Translations under genes and position numbers: made by a program
NCBI GenBank assembly: GCA_037893225.1
Contig: JAZGUH010000483.1
Location: 1,860,001-1,924,000 of the forward strand
Direction: 5' to 3'
DNA: 64,000 nucleotides
Origin: Hippasteria phrygiana
Lineage: Eukaryota > Echinodermata > Asteroidea > Valvatida > Goniasteridae
Notes under the pieces: generated by a model
Seen by the model: the letters and a program-made list of their open reading frames with translations, nothing else
Database searches by the model: none
Told to the model about the DNA's origin: nothing
Shown here: one piece after another, positions 11,115 to 21,590 of the stretch
How the letters are laid out: each line of letters begins with the position of its first letter
Position numbering within the stretch: the stretch's first letter is position 1

Positions 11115-11935
11115 ATTATTACAGTGTACTTTATTTAAACAATAGAGGAATCCCACAACGACGAGTTTAGCGCCGATCTGCGCACTTCCGCATTTGAAAA
11201 CGAGGATCTCAATGTCACAATAAACTTCTTTATGCTGATCGTGCGCCTGCGCTGCCTTATATGGCCTGATTAATTCATGGATGAATGAATGTGCTGAAAA
11301 GTGTTGTTTTGTTTTGTTTGACATTCTCGCTTTCAACCCGGAAGTGCGCAGAGGGGCTAATGTGAAATTCCTCTATAGGATTTTTATTTTCAAGAATCGG
11401 CCCACCATCTTGTAAATTGTTAAGCGTCCAGGTTGGAAGTATTTTAAAGCTATTATGAAAGTGCCACCATTGAAAATGTGGGAAACCCCCCCCCCCCCCC
11501 CCCCTTACTTTTAAAAATATTAGGCCAAAAAATGTTGAGGTACATGTACAATTTGTTACGAAATTTTAAAAATGGGGTCCAGAAAATTTGGATTCGCACA
11601 ACCCCATACAAAATCCTGCATACGGACAGTCCTGCAATATCCAAGCCACAAAAAATGGTATACAAACCACAAGTCTTTACGGAAATTCAACCGTCCATGC
11701 GCACATAAGATTCAACGATTTAGTTTTGGGAGATAAACAAAACAGATAATTACACACACGTCTACGCGGGACGTGGTAACCGAATCCGCATTCTACAAAA
11801 TTTTGCATATTAAAACAAGAACTTTTCTTTGATTTCATTGGTACATGTAACCCGCTATGATTTTGCACGCATGTGGCAAACTGTTTATCTCTCGAAACTA
11901 AAACAGGAATCATTATGTGCAGTTGGAACTCCGAA
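11115..11935. other. No gene recognised
   Basis: AT-rich sequence. An internal inverted pair (CGGAAGTGCGCAGA near 11338 against TCTGCGCACTTCCG near 11176) and the paired GAGGAATCCC / GGAATTTC-like flanks suggest a decayed MITE at about 11145-11380. A C18 run lies at 11487-11504. Confidence 0.35.
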
Positions 11936-12125
11936 GGGGCGTATTTTGTGCACATTCATATTGGCATATTTCACTTGTTGAAATCAATAATAAGCCACAG
12001 CATTTTTTTCAGGTCTCAATCGGATGTAATTTTCTCGAAGATGACAGCATTTCATAGGAGGATTGGTACTAGTATCATCTGTATAAACCAATCTCAGATC
12101 GAAACTAACCAATTTGGTTTTGGAT
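11936..12125. repeat. Dispersed repeat family G, copy 1
   Basis: Shares GCACATTCATAT, AATAAGCCACAG and AGATGACAGCATTTCA with 39030-39170 and 61128-61318. It ends in sequence reading GATCGAAACTAACCAATTTG, which parallels the 61.3-kb copy. At 61.3 kb it adjoins a tRNA-like box, so the family may be a SINE. Confidence 0.6.
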
Positions 12126-12867
12126 CATTACCAAAGCTACCCATGTACAAAATTTACATGCATAAAATCACACCTTTAACGTACAACCCTCCAACAGATT
12201 CAGATAATATTCTGGTGTACTGAATATTTCATGAAGTGTGGTACATACATTGCCCCAAATCCGCTTTCCCTCATCCAACACAAGGTGATTATCGGAGTTC
12301 CCGCTCAGATATATGTTATGCCGATCAGAATACGGATCCCCTCAAGCAGGTATCACTCCAACACGAGGAAAACAAATATATATCCCGCATCCTGCATGCA
12401 ATTTCCTATAACCTCAAAGAATCCCCTCCCTGTAGTAAATTGCAATATATACCTACCCCGCACAAGGACAGTCCGCTTCTCGCATTGAATATATTGACAT
12501 TTACAATGTACTAATCCATGTACATGTACAATGTATATGTATGGATTCCAAATGTCTCACAGTTTCTGAGATTGCTTTACTGCCTGTTCAATAAACCACA
12601 ACTACATGTATAAGGAGAGAAATAGTCAGAGAAGATGACAGAGAACCATTTGAAAATATATTCCACAAATTCAAACCCCTAAAACTAGAATTTATACTCC
12701 ATTAAACTAGAAGTTTCCTCACATAATCGGAATGAAAGGATCAGAATTGAATTTACAAACACAAAGCAGTAATTAAGGACAATGGGTCTAAAAAGTTACA
12801 TGTGAGAAAAAAAAAGTTACTGAGCAATTACTGCTCAACAGTATCAAGCCACTCAATGAAACATTAA

Positions 12868-12937
12868 AACCCTAACCCTGCTAAATCCAACAATTTGAAT
12901 ATGATTTTACATACCGGTACACCCTGAGGGGTCAGGG
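12868..12937. mobile_element. Small TTAA element with CCCTAAC ends (family B)
   Basis: TTAA at 12864-12867 and 12938-12941. The unit begins (AA)CCCTAACCCTGCTAAATCC and ends GGGGTCAGGG. It includes AATATGATTTTACATA, close to the 2646-2707 copy. Confidence 0.5.
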
Positions 12938-13206
12938 TTAACCCCCTAGGGTGCATGCAAAATCATAGGCATTCATTGAACAAGGTGAGTGATAAAGTTA
13001 CCGCCCCAAAATATGAGATTGCAGATCAGTCCTTCTTGGCTTTGGTCCCTTGAAATAGTTTGCATAGGTACAGTACATTGCAATTGATGAAAGTTAACAC
13101 TGTGAATGGGAATGGGAAATTGTGTGAAAAGAATTCACATTCACATTCCCATTTACATTCACATCAACTGCCCGATTGCACATTGTCAACTTAGTGTGTC
13201 TGTTAA

Positions 13207-13420
13207 CCCCTTGAGTACGTTTTTTTTACGGGAGATGTCGGGGTGTCGCGGCGGCTCTGGCAGCCAAGCGAAACAGCCACAATGTGTTTGTGCAGTCAAC
13301 CGTAACATACACATTAATCCAACAATGGATTGAAACTGCACAAACAGTCGGCAAACGGCGTCATCCGGCCTGGTGGCACTGTTCTTTTTGCACCATATGG
13401 TGTCTTCCGTAGGCAAAGGG
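13207..13420 (+). mobile_element. piggyBac-like TTAA MITE, copy 3
   Basis: A complete 214-bp copy between TTAA at 13203-13206 and 13421-13424, the same length as copies at 10357 and 53196. The right TTAA is directly followed by AACCCTAACCCTGCTGAATC, the start of the family-B-like stretch at 13425. Confidence 0.9.
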
Positions 13421-13424
13421 TTAA

Positions 13425-13652
13425 AACCCTAACCCTGCTGAATCCAACAGGAACCAACAGTTTGATATTCCTGTTGGTGGACCCTGTTGGATTGAGCAGG
13501 TAACAGAAGAATCACAGTTGGATTCTGTTGGATTTAGCAGGCAAGTCCTTTCTTTATTTTTAGATACCTAACAACTTGGCATGTTGGACTGTTGGATTGA
13601 GCAGGAAACTCATATGAGTCACCGTTGGACTCTGTTGGATTTAGCAGGGTAG
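13425..13652. repeat. Degenerate minisatellite TGTTGGATT(T/G)AGCAGG
   Basis: Several spaced repeats of TGTTGGATTTAGCAGG or TGTTGGATTGAGCAGG follow a CCCTAACCCTGCTGAATCC start. The same GGATTTAGCAGG motif is seen in the family-B element at 55913. Confidence 0.65.
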
Positions 13653-13657
13653 TCCTG

Positions 13658-13863
13658 GGGCCGATTTCACGAAACGCTAAGACGTGTCTTAGGAAGAGTA
13701 ACTCATCTTAACTCGCGACTCGTCCTAGGATCGATTTCAAGTTAGGATGCGTTCAACACGTCCTAACTTCCTTAGCAACGCGGCTGAACTCGTCTTAACT
13801 TAAGATCGGTCTGGGGGTCGTCTTATCTATATGCGAACACGTACAATTTACTGAAAAGCAACA
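13658..13863 (+). mobile_element. PIF/Harbinger-type element left end
   Basis: Begins GGGCCGATTTCACGAAACGC and has repeated TCTTAACTC / CGTCTTA motifs, the usual style of Harbinger termini. It lies directly before the transposase fragment at 13864. No right end was recognised. Confidence 0.5.
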
Positions 13864-14048
13864 ATGGTGCTTATGTTTTTCGCTGATTACAAAGCTCGGC
13901 GGGCAATTAGGAGAGAGAGGATATTCCAAAATAGAAAAAATCCACTGGATAATCTAAATGACGAGGAAATCCTCAAGAGATATAGGTTCACCAGGCAGGG
14001 AATAAAGTTATAGAAAGGGTTGGAGATGAATTGGAGCCCGATACCCAG
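13864..14048 (+). pseudogene. Harbinger transposase N-terminal exon, frameshifted
   Basis: From the ATG at 13864 the frame reads MVLMFFADYKARRAIRRERI, then a segment with NPLDNLNDEEILKRYRFTRQ, and stops at 14011-14013 after 49 codons. A basic segment, DEEI.KRYRFTRQGI and a downstream Glu/Asp-rich part are typical of the start of HARBI1/PIF-Harbinger transposases, which cut and paste DNA with a DDE nuclease domain further on. A shift of one base near 14008 would continue as IERVGDELEPDTQ and reach a good donor (CAG then GTGAGT at 14049), so the stop is a frameshift in an exon of about 185 bp. No DDE-domain exon was found. Its first 76 bases, with 10 bp of leader, are repeated exactly at 14210-14295. 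Confidence 0.7.
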
Positions 14049-14119
14049 GTGAGTGTAATATTAATAAGGGGATAAAAGTGTGATGACCCGGTCTTTACCA
14101 CGTCAATAATAACCGAGGA

Positions 14120-14182
14120 GGGGCGTGACCGCTGTTAATGGACCTCGCCTTCGGCTCGGTCCATTAACAGCAGTCACGACCC
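14120..14182. repeat. Hairpin with 24-bp arms
   Basis: GCGTGACCGCTGTTAATGGA at about 14123 pairs with TCCATTAACAGCAGTCACG to its right, allowing one mismatch. The loop is about 13 bp and GC-rich. It sits between the two copies of the transposase fragment. Confidence 0.75.
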
Positions 14183-14209
14183 TTACGAAAAATGCAAAAA
14201 CCTCCTGTA

Positions 14210-14295
14210 AAAAGCAACAATGGTGCTTATGTTTTTCGCTGATTACAAAGCTCGGCGGGCAATTAGGAGAGAGAGGATATTCCAAAATAGAAAAA
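14210..14295 (+). repeat. Exact 86-bp repeat of the Harbinger exon start
   Basis: Identical, base for base, to 13854-13939 and in the same orientation, 356 bp away. It carries only the first 25 or so codons of the transposase fragment. The exact identity implies a recent duplication or conversion. Confidence 0.85.
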
Positions 14296-15693
14296 CATGT
14301 CCACCTAAAATCTTGCGTTTTCTGCACGATCAGCGCGCGGCCTCCGTGCGGTGCCCGTGCGGGGATTGTGCAATGCCACCTACGACATGTCTACGGGCTT
14401 ACGATTTTTTCAAATTTGTATAACTTCTCGCTAAACAAAATTGTAGAGGCCGCGGCGCCCGTGAATCCGTACGAAAATCTCACGACCGCCTCCTGCCTCC
14501 GCACGGAGGCCGCACGGAAAGGGGGATACGGGCAGGATACGGGCTCCGTAGACCCATCGCAGGCCAAATGTGAATTAGGCATCAGGCATGCGTTGCGTGT
14601 CAGGTTATCCAGATCTGTAGGCTGTAGAGACCTGGGGTCGAAATGAACTTGAATTTTATGGTAGTCCACCAGACTAGTTGTGTCAATATTTTAGCAGTCA
14701 TCATTTTTTAGTAGTCCTAGAAAAAAGTTCTTTGCATTCTTGCGACATAGGCCTAACTGGTGATAATTTTGATCGGAATTGGTCAAACCTCTCAAAGAAA
14801 TGCTTTATATTTTCATTTAAACTATTAGTTCCATTAAATTCTCTTAAACATGTTAAAAACCTTTACAGAACATGTACAAATGGTGTAAGGTACAGGATTT
14901 GTAGTGGCGGCATCCATTTTGTGAGCTTAAGCAGTGTAGAATTGATGATGTCCAGCAGTACCGCAATGCACTCATACATTTGATCAATTTTCAAGAGAGC
15001 TTTTGAGTGATTGAACAAGCGGTCAGTATAAACCCTCTGACGGCATGCGAATGCACAGAGTACGGTGGACATTTCTGAGGGAATGCACGAAGGGCTTTCG
15101 CTTGAATCCTTTTCCTATTAGTAGTGATTCCACAGAGGAGGCATGGGCAGTTAAACCCATCAGTTTAGATCACCCTCTCAGCAAGACAAACAGCCGTCAT
15201 CAAGAGCAAGGCCTCTTCTCCCTCTCTTACCCTCGCATCTTCTGCCTGACAAAATCACATTGCCATGACCATTCCAATAGTCCCAAGAGCTATTTACGAA
15301 GGAAGGTGTATATGCTAGAATAATTATTGTTTGTTTTTGTCATGATGGCCATTTGTTCGTTTACACTCGGTCTTCACTTGAGCCTGAGGTTTTTGTTTTT
15401 TTCTTATCGTGGTGACATTTGTTCAATTTTTTTTTATGTAGTACGTGGGCCGAGGTGTATATGTTTGTTATCAGAAACAATAACATTGGTGAACTGATTT
15501 TTATGCTTGCTAAACTCACACCATGAACACTCTATTCTGGCACATTTTTTATAGACAGAATGTAAAGACCCTCTTAAAAACTTCTCAGCATAGAATATTG
15601 GTTGGAAAATGGTGATTGCTGCACAAGGAATCAATATATATTCAGCTCAAAGTTATATTTACATGCACATCAAATGGCATTCAAGGCATTATA
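14296..15693. other. GC-rich inverted patch, then unannotated sequence
   Basis: 14337-14520 has GGCCTCCGTGCGG near the left and CCGCACGGAGGCC-like sequence near the right, so it may be a compact MITE. The rest is AT-rich with no exon I can support. Confidence 0.4.
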
Positions 15694-16673
15694 CAGTGTA
15701 GTTAAAAAGCCTACACACTTTTTAATGGAAAATATCTCGGAATTGGGGAATCATGGTAAAATTATTTGAACATATTTGTCAACTGTTAAAACGTCTTTGT
15801 TGTATATGGTGCAAATTGTGTTAAAAATAAAGCTCAAATAAAGAAATGTCGTTGATATTTTAAAAAATGGTTAAAAACCAGTTTGTCCACCTGCAAGTCA
15901 ATGGAATTTGGTAAACAAAATACATTTTAGCACTGCGTGCACCAACTCAAATAAATGTAATTAGGCCTACACTGATCACAGTCATCCCCTCTGTCAATGA
16001 AAGAAATTAGTGTTTACAGTGAATAGAACAGTTGAAGTGTTTATGTTGTGCTTTTGTTTCTTCCCGGGTAAATACTTATTACTTCCATCCTGGATGGACC
16101 TTTCGGGGTTTCCCCTTAACGTTTTTTTTCACTGGCCGGCCGGACTTGTTAGTTTGACTTTTAACTACATGTAGTCCTCCAGCATTTTCACTGGTCCACC
16201 TTTTTTTCAAGTACTTTCTTTAATTATGAGGTGGTAGAAAAAGCTCCATAAAAAATGATACTTAAAATAAATGGAACAGCCTTAGCTGGCATAATTTTGT
16301 GCGCTCGTTTGTTTAGCTATGCATGCATTATACCATAGAGGATTTTAACTGGCTCGCCAGACTTTTTGGAGAGGGTTTTAACTAGTCCGCCACCGTTTTA
16401 ACTGGCATTTGGCCAGCGGACCAGTGTTAAGGGCGAACCCTGCCTTTGAGTATCGATCTTTGTAGCATGCATGACTCCTATAGACTTTCGTGTGGACAGT
16501 CTGTCTTTTTGCCATTTTTTTTAATTTGAGTTTTCTTTTTAATGCAATTTTCACCATATACGTGTACCACTAAGATGGTGTAGTTAATAAATAATTTAAA
16601 ACAATTTGGCCATATTTCCCCAATTCCGAGAAATTTTCCTCTGAGAAGTGTAGGTTTTTTTTTAACCACACTG
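15694..16673. mobile_element. Tc1/mariner-type element with TA duplication
   Basis: The left end CAGTGTAGTTAAAAAGCCTA and the right end (complement CAGTGTGGTTAAAAAAAAAC) share about 65 bp of inverted similarity, including CTCGGAATTGGGGAA. TA flanks both sides (15692-15693 and 16674-16675). It is 980 bp and non-autonomous, with no transposase frame. A second element is nested inside at about 16092-16441. Confidence 0.85.
16092..16441. mobile_element. Nested hAT-like element
   Basis: The left end reads GGTTTCCCCTTAACG and the right end, complemented, CAGGGTTCGCCCTTAAC. Both ends carry ACTGG..GGC motifs. The flanks CCTTTCGG and CCTTTGAG agree at six of eight bases, suggesting a worn 8-bp duplication inside the Tc1-like host element. 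Confidence 0.5.
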
Positions 16674-17548
16674 TATACCTTCAGGTAATAATAAAAAAAA
16701 AATGATCGGTTTCCATCTGAAAGTTTACTATTTATAAAGATGATACTGGCACCAAACCTCCTGAGAAATATTTCCATCTGAAATGCAGCTTCAAGAAAAT
16801 TGGATCTGAAGACCTCCAGAAAGGCTCTGGCTTCTTCTGATTTGACAATTCTAAGCATGTACTTGTGTGAATATACACAAAATTAGAAGTGAACAGTTGT
16901 TCACTGTTTTCTTGTGACCCGGATGACGGATTGAGTTCCAACTTTTACAGGTTTATTTCATGTACAAAATATGTTGAATCACACAAAGTATGGACACTGC
17001 ATACAGTATTTTTTTTGCTACATGTACGCATGTTTATCATACCAATACCATGTAGGCTGGCAACTTCTTTTTATTAAATGTTGTATGGCAAAGATTTTGT
17101 CCTCCCCATTCATCAGATCAGAAAAGACTTGTTTTAAATATCATTCATAAATATAGTTTACCTGTTCCTATTGTCGAGAGTTTGTCACATGGGCCGGTTT
17201 TAAACAAGTACGTGGCTGCCTTGGGGCCTGGATGCTGATAATGACCTGATGAGCTGAATTGATCACACGGCACATACATTTTGTACATGTAGTGCTGTAT
17301 TGTATCTAGAGGTGTTTTCACACCAACAAGTGATTTTATTGCATGTACAAATTATACACAAGATACGCAACTTTGTTCTGCGGCAACAAAATGAATAGTA
17401 CAGTCTCGACTGTTGAATAACCTGTTCTGGGCAGTCAAATTTTGCTGACTAGTTAGAGAGTACTCTTTCTTCCAAATACGTGTGTGTACGTATGTTCGGC
17501 CTAGTAACTTGACTCGTCTTCATACTGCAATGTACATGTACTGTACAT

Positions 17549-17740
17549 GCGTTCGAGGACAAGAGGAGAAAGAAAATACAAAGGAATCTTTCTTGTCCTC
17601 GGGAGTCGGTCTTTTGTTAAAATCGGTCCTCGGACGTAAAAATATGTACATGTACTTAGTCTATGGGGTTGTGTTATTAAAGGAACAATAGAAAACACAA
17701 AGCATTGTCCTCAGTAGTATAGGAAAACACGACTGTGTGT
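17549..17740 (+). repeat. Dispersed repeat family D, copy 1
   Basis: Roughly 190 bp starting GTTCGAGGACAAGAGGAGAA and including TCCTCGGACGTA, CTTAGTCTATGGG and GGAACAATAGAAAACACAAA. Other copies: 37983-38182 (same strand), 32431-32635 and 42216-42427 (opposite). No clear terminal inverted repeats. It ends 38 bp before an exchanger exon. Confidence 0.8.
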
Positions 17741-17778
17741 ACCTGATAAGTTTTCCCACCTTCTCTCTCTCCATGCAG

Positions 17779-17879
17779 GAAGTTTATTGAGGTCTCCATC
17801 ATTGACGATGAAGAATACGAGAAAGAAGAGAACTTCCACGTGGAACTGGGCCAACCCAAGCTCATCAAGAGGGGAAATG
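17779..17879 (+). CDS. SLC8A: Na+/Ca2+ exchanger exon: end of Calx-beta domain 2
   Basis: NCX proteins move three Na+ in for one Ca2+ out across the plasma membrane. Two Calx-beta domains in the cytosolic loop sense Ca2+. This 101-bp exon (acceptor CCATGCAG, donor G|GTAAGAA) starts with one base of a split codon and reads KFIEVSIIDDEEYEKEENFH, then VELGQPKLIKRGN. The IIDDEEYEK stretch is the hallmark of the last strands of Calx-beta domain 2. It ends one base into a codon and joins in frame to 28725. The preceding exon is not in the window, so at least 17.8 kb of intron lies upstream. In other animals exons just after this point are alternatively spliced. I saw no convincing cassette exon in the 10.8-kb intron that follows, but short ones could be missed. 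Confidence 0.93.
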
Positions 17880-19063
17880 GTAAGAAACCATGCCAACGCA
17901 TCATGTTTTCTAGTAGATTGCATCAAGTGCATTGGATGTGTGTGTACACAAGAAAATAGGATTTCAGAAGAACAACAGTTTAATCTAGTTTGATTATTTT
18001 TAGGGGTGTTCATTTTCTAAGAATTTAGTATTCGATTATTCAAAACTGTTTGACCGAATATTCAAATATTTGATACTCGTTGCTTATGATTGGTATTTAG
18101 CTGTTGTTTACTTTGCATAACAAATCACACAGAGTTTTGGTTGGTAAACCGATTTTTCGAAGCAAGGTTTTTTGTGTGCTCTTAATTAAAAGCAGTTCTA
18201 TGAAATTGGCCCCTGTACATGCATCGCATGCACGTCTCCCTGGTCATTTTCTTGCAACAAGCACATTTTACAATAGACAGATATCACGAGTCATCTGTAG
18301 ATCTCTGGCCCCTCATTAAGCCATGCCTGCCTTTTTATTGACTTGTTTCATCACCTTCATCAGTCACAAACAGCATCTTGAGCCGTGACATCTGCTCGGG
18401 CAATCTGCATGCAGGCCCGTCAAGATGTAATCGCACCAGGGGGGCCCCTCGTTATAATCTGTTCCATCGGCTGTCCAAAGTGGATGCGTTTTGATGAGTG
18501 TGCATACATGTACATCGTCATGCATTTTTTGATTAAAGTGTTGGTCTTGTATACAGGGTGAACATAAAAATATACAAAATGAGAAAAAAATGGTTACTAT
18601 TCCAAAAATATACATGTCATGGATATATCAATTATTGCATCATGAAGTAGGAGCTATAACCTTTCTTTGAATACATGTCGCCCGGTCACGGATGGTTGGG
18701 TACCATTGTCCCCTGAAAATGAGCAAGAACAAACCGTCCAAAATCACACGTTATAAACCAGTGTCGCTTTATGCAAATGATAGTGTTATAGACATACGTG
18801 TTGACTTTTCAAATACAGAGTGCAAAAAATGGACAGACTCTTGGTGGCGCACCGTATTGCAGATCACTTGAATTACTTGGCACTGCTCCATTCAAGTCTT
18901 GTATGGTAATTACTACTTGAAAGTGGCCGCCATGCTCCAGAGATATGCACTGATTACTCAAATGCACCGGTCAGAGTTATCAAATGACAGCAGTTGCACT
19001 GAAAGCCGTGTTTGGGACATTTAAATTTCCTTTAAGAAAGTAGGTCGCAAGACCTTCACATCG
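17880..19063. other. Exchanger intron, repeat-poor part
   Basis: No coding signal. 18003-18075 is related to the TATTCG-rich end at 4695. About 18150-18213 ends TTCTATGAAATTGGCCCC, a Harbinger-type MITE end. Confidence 0.4.
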
Positions 19064-19269
19064 TTAAATATGTGCAGATTGAAAATTGCCACCTGGCCGG
19101 TTGACGTCTGTACATGCCAATTTCTGCATTTTCAATCCATTATTGGGGTATTGTGTACGTTATGCTTGGCTGCACAAGCCTCTTGTTTCCGTTTCGCTTG
19201 GCTGCATAACCCGGCCTGGCGCCCTGACCGACGCCCCATGGAATACCCGGGATGCCCGGGTTCAAGGGG
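19064..19269 (-). mobile_element. piggyBac-like TTAA MITE, copy 4 (inverted, diverged subfamily)
   Basis: Shares GTGCAGATTGAAAATTGCCA (one base longer than its sister) and the body ATTATTGGGGTATTGTGTAC with the 40233-40434 copy. It ends GTTCAAGGGG before TTAA at 19270-19273. The left end is worn. Confidence 0.75.
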
Positions 19270-19273
19270 TTAA

Positions 19274-20321
19274 AGGAGAATTCCAGGCTCTATAATATTT
19301 TATCTAGTCTAAAAGAACATACACTAACTACATACTGCAATAAGAGTTGGATTTTCTTTGTTATGGAGAACGACACATGCGCCCTTTATATTTACGATTT
19401 CTTGCCATTCAGCAGTACAAAGGGCGCGTCCATACTGTTCGAAGTTCCCGCGACATCCGGGAGATTATGACGTAGGGTCCGCACCTCAATGGAAACCCAT
19501 GGTTGGCTACGTGCGGTATGCACTGGTATCACACCTAGACGCAGCTTAGTGCATATGAATACGTATGTTTTATAAGGCGCCCGACTATTGCGTGTATGCG
19601 TAAGGCTGATGTTTACTTCGACTTGACGTGCTGCAATTTATCGTGGTTTTTCGTATTTTTTTAGAAGAGCACAAAGTCTGTTCTGGTCGGAAAGAAAATA
19701 TGTTAGGCACTGCATCATCTCGAAGATTCTTAGCCTACCCCAGGAGAACTGCCTGCCGATTTTCCTCGAAGCAATCTGGTTCGAAGTCGTCGCGTTTCTA
19801 TATTGTTCAGCCATTTCTTACAAATATCCGGTCGTTTGGGGGATTGGGAATTTGGAAGGCGGCGCTGAGACCTTTTAGAGAATTCGTTTTTTGAGCAGCC
19901 AAAAGCTTGCCAAATCGTCATGATGTTGCTGTTCTACAGCACGACCGAGTTTTGCTTTAGCAGTCAGGCAAAAATTCGCCAGGAATATGGAAAACAGACG
20001 TGCGTCAAGGAACAACACTGCCACGTTCTCGTGTGTGTTGCATGTATGGACAATGGTTCACTGCACTCGCACAGCTCAGGCCGCGGGGCCGGCCGGGTAC
20101 CCGGCCGGCCGGCTTGGTAGTGCAGCCACTACGTCACAGTATCCCGGATGTACCGATATTCCAGAGCAAAAGGGCGGCTCGCAGGACGGCAGGCGCGTTA
20201 TGAAAAAACCTCCGGTTTATACGATTACCGAAACCAATCAAAATGAAATAAAAAGTAAGTCACAATTGCAGTTAACGTTCTTTAACATTATGTTATTATA
20301 AACTCAGGGTGGACTTTCCCT
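19274..20321. mobile_element. Kolobok-like TTAA element, nested against a piggyBac-like MITE
   Basis: TTAA at 19270-19273 and 20322-20325 flank 1,048 bp. The left end AGGAGAATTCCAGGCT and the right end (complement AGGGAAAGTCCACCCTGAG) are imperfect inverted repeats. TTAA duplications with AGGG-type ends fit Kolobok-type transposons. The interior is more GC-rich than its surroundings. An 88-codon open frame at 19628-19894 (+) and a 104-codon one at 19987-20301 (+) match nothing I know. The left TTAA is shared with the MITE ending at 19269. Confidence 0.6.
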
Positions 20322-20954
20322 TTAAGTGAATTCACAGTTTTTGAAGTTTGCTGTAATTAAATAAGTAATACTTTTGTAATGCACAATTTTTAAATAGAAC
20401 TAATATTACTGAAAATGAAAATTGTCTTCAATAATGTATTGTGTCCCCCCCCCCCCCCCCAAAAAAAGAAATGGCATCGCTATAGTGCCCTCATTTGCTC
20501 ATATTGTGGCATTCATGCAAAATTTGCAGGGAGTGACATTTAAATCCATGTACATGGATTTGTCTGATACATGCCGTGATTTTTTTCTGAACTAAGTGAT
20601 TTTTTTCTCTGAAATCATGAAGTGTTGCTGAATAACATGTACATGTACAATGTACATGTAACTTTGTATGACAGATGACATGTTATTTTTATTTTTTTAT
20701 CTAACAAACGTTTTTTTTGTTTTTGGTAATCATCATGATTCGTGTTCTGCCTTTAGGACATACCTGTACACGTATCCTTGGATCACCTGTCATGAGGTGA
20801 TAAGCACGTCAAAATAGTGTTTGGAGATTGCGTTCTATTTTGCATCACAGGAGATATCAGGAGGATATGATTTATGTACATGTAGTTCAAGCTTCTGGTG
20901 TAGTTTTTAACAGAGGTTTTTTTTTAAAGTAAGGGTGGGAGGAGCTTAGCATGT

Positions 20955-21015
20955 CCAGGAAGAGGAAGGTTGACAAACTAGTCTTCCCCTGGGAAACTAG
21001 TTTGTCAGCTTCCTA
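20955..21015. repeat. Short hairpin
   Basis: GGTTGACAAACTAGT pairs with ACTAGTTTGTCAGC across a loop of about 13 bp. Confidence 0.6.
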
Positions 21016-21027
21016 TACCTCAGGAAC

Positions 21028-21303
21028 CTAGTGTAATATATTCCACCTCAGTTGGCAAAAAACGGCTTCTTCACTCTTGTGTCGTTTGGACAAGTGTTGA
21101 AGCAGACGGAGGCCATTTCTCAAAGCTTTGGCTTTGGTGCCGTCTTCCCCTAATTTTGGGTTGTAAGATGTGGCTAGATCGTGTGGCACTTCAAAGTCTT
21201 TGATTTGAACCCCTGGAGGCGTAGCCTCTTGATTTTGTTCATCAAGGCTTGAGATAGGAATGGAGCTGGGGGATTGCTTGGGGTCGAGCCAGAGCCACGC
21301 CAA
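21028..21303 (-). CDS. Unrecognised open reading frame, possible coding fragment
   Basis: A 91-codon minus-strand frame without an ATG start. It is charged and balanced in composition, including GVQIKDFEVPHDLATSYNPK and, later, LRLLQHLSKRHKSEEAVFCQ. The mix looks more protein-like than the surrounding chance frames. No domain is recognised, no good splice sites were identified, and it ends at a stop near 21028. It could be an exon or retired fragment of a transposon gene in the exchanger intron, or chance. Confidence 0.25.
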   Translation of the reverse strand: MAWLWLDPKQSPSSIPISSLDEQNQEATPPGVQIKDFEVPHDLATSYNPKLGEDGTKAKALRNGLRLLQHLSKRHKSEEAVFCQLRWNILH

Positions 21304-21408
21304 TAGCCCAAGATTCTATGGTTGGCTTTTTAACAGTTGTCAAAAGTGATACACCTTCCACACTCATCAGGGATGACACAGGTTACACACATCCGCGTTT
21401 TTGCATCC

Positions 21409-21590
21409 CTGTACATGTGGAGACATGGCATTGTTCTCCCCTTTGTCCCTGTACTTAAGCAAACCCCATAGACTTTGTACACAAAATTCCTTGTGGAGAC
21501 AACCTAACCCATAGAATTGCCCTGTGGAGACCTATCATCAGTCCCTTTGTCTCTGTTGTTTTCATGTCTCAACAAAGGTATATCTCTCCA
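21409..21590 (+). repeat. Dispersed repeat family E, copy 1
   Basis: About 180 bp nearly identical to 42029-42205 in the same orientation. Shared blocks include GGAGACATGGCATTGTTCTC and CCCCATAGACTTTGTACACA. It contains three GTGGAGAC motifs. Confidence 0.85.

Noticed and set aside
12850..13650. Interstitial telomere array (CCCTAA)
   Set aside because: Only one or two CCCTAA units occur at a time and they coincide with TTAA element ends, so mobile-element termini explain them better.
16478..16858. 126-codon minus-strand frame
   Set aside because: Lies across the right end of a Tc1-like MITE; composition is poly-Lys/Phe from T/A runs.
1..17778. Upstream exchanger exons (Calx-beta domain 1, N-terminal membrane half)
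   Set aside because: No frame in this part resembles those conserved segments; they probably lie left of the window.
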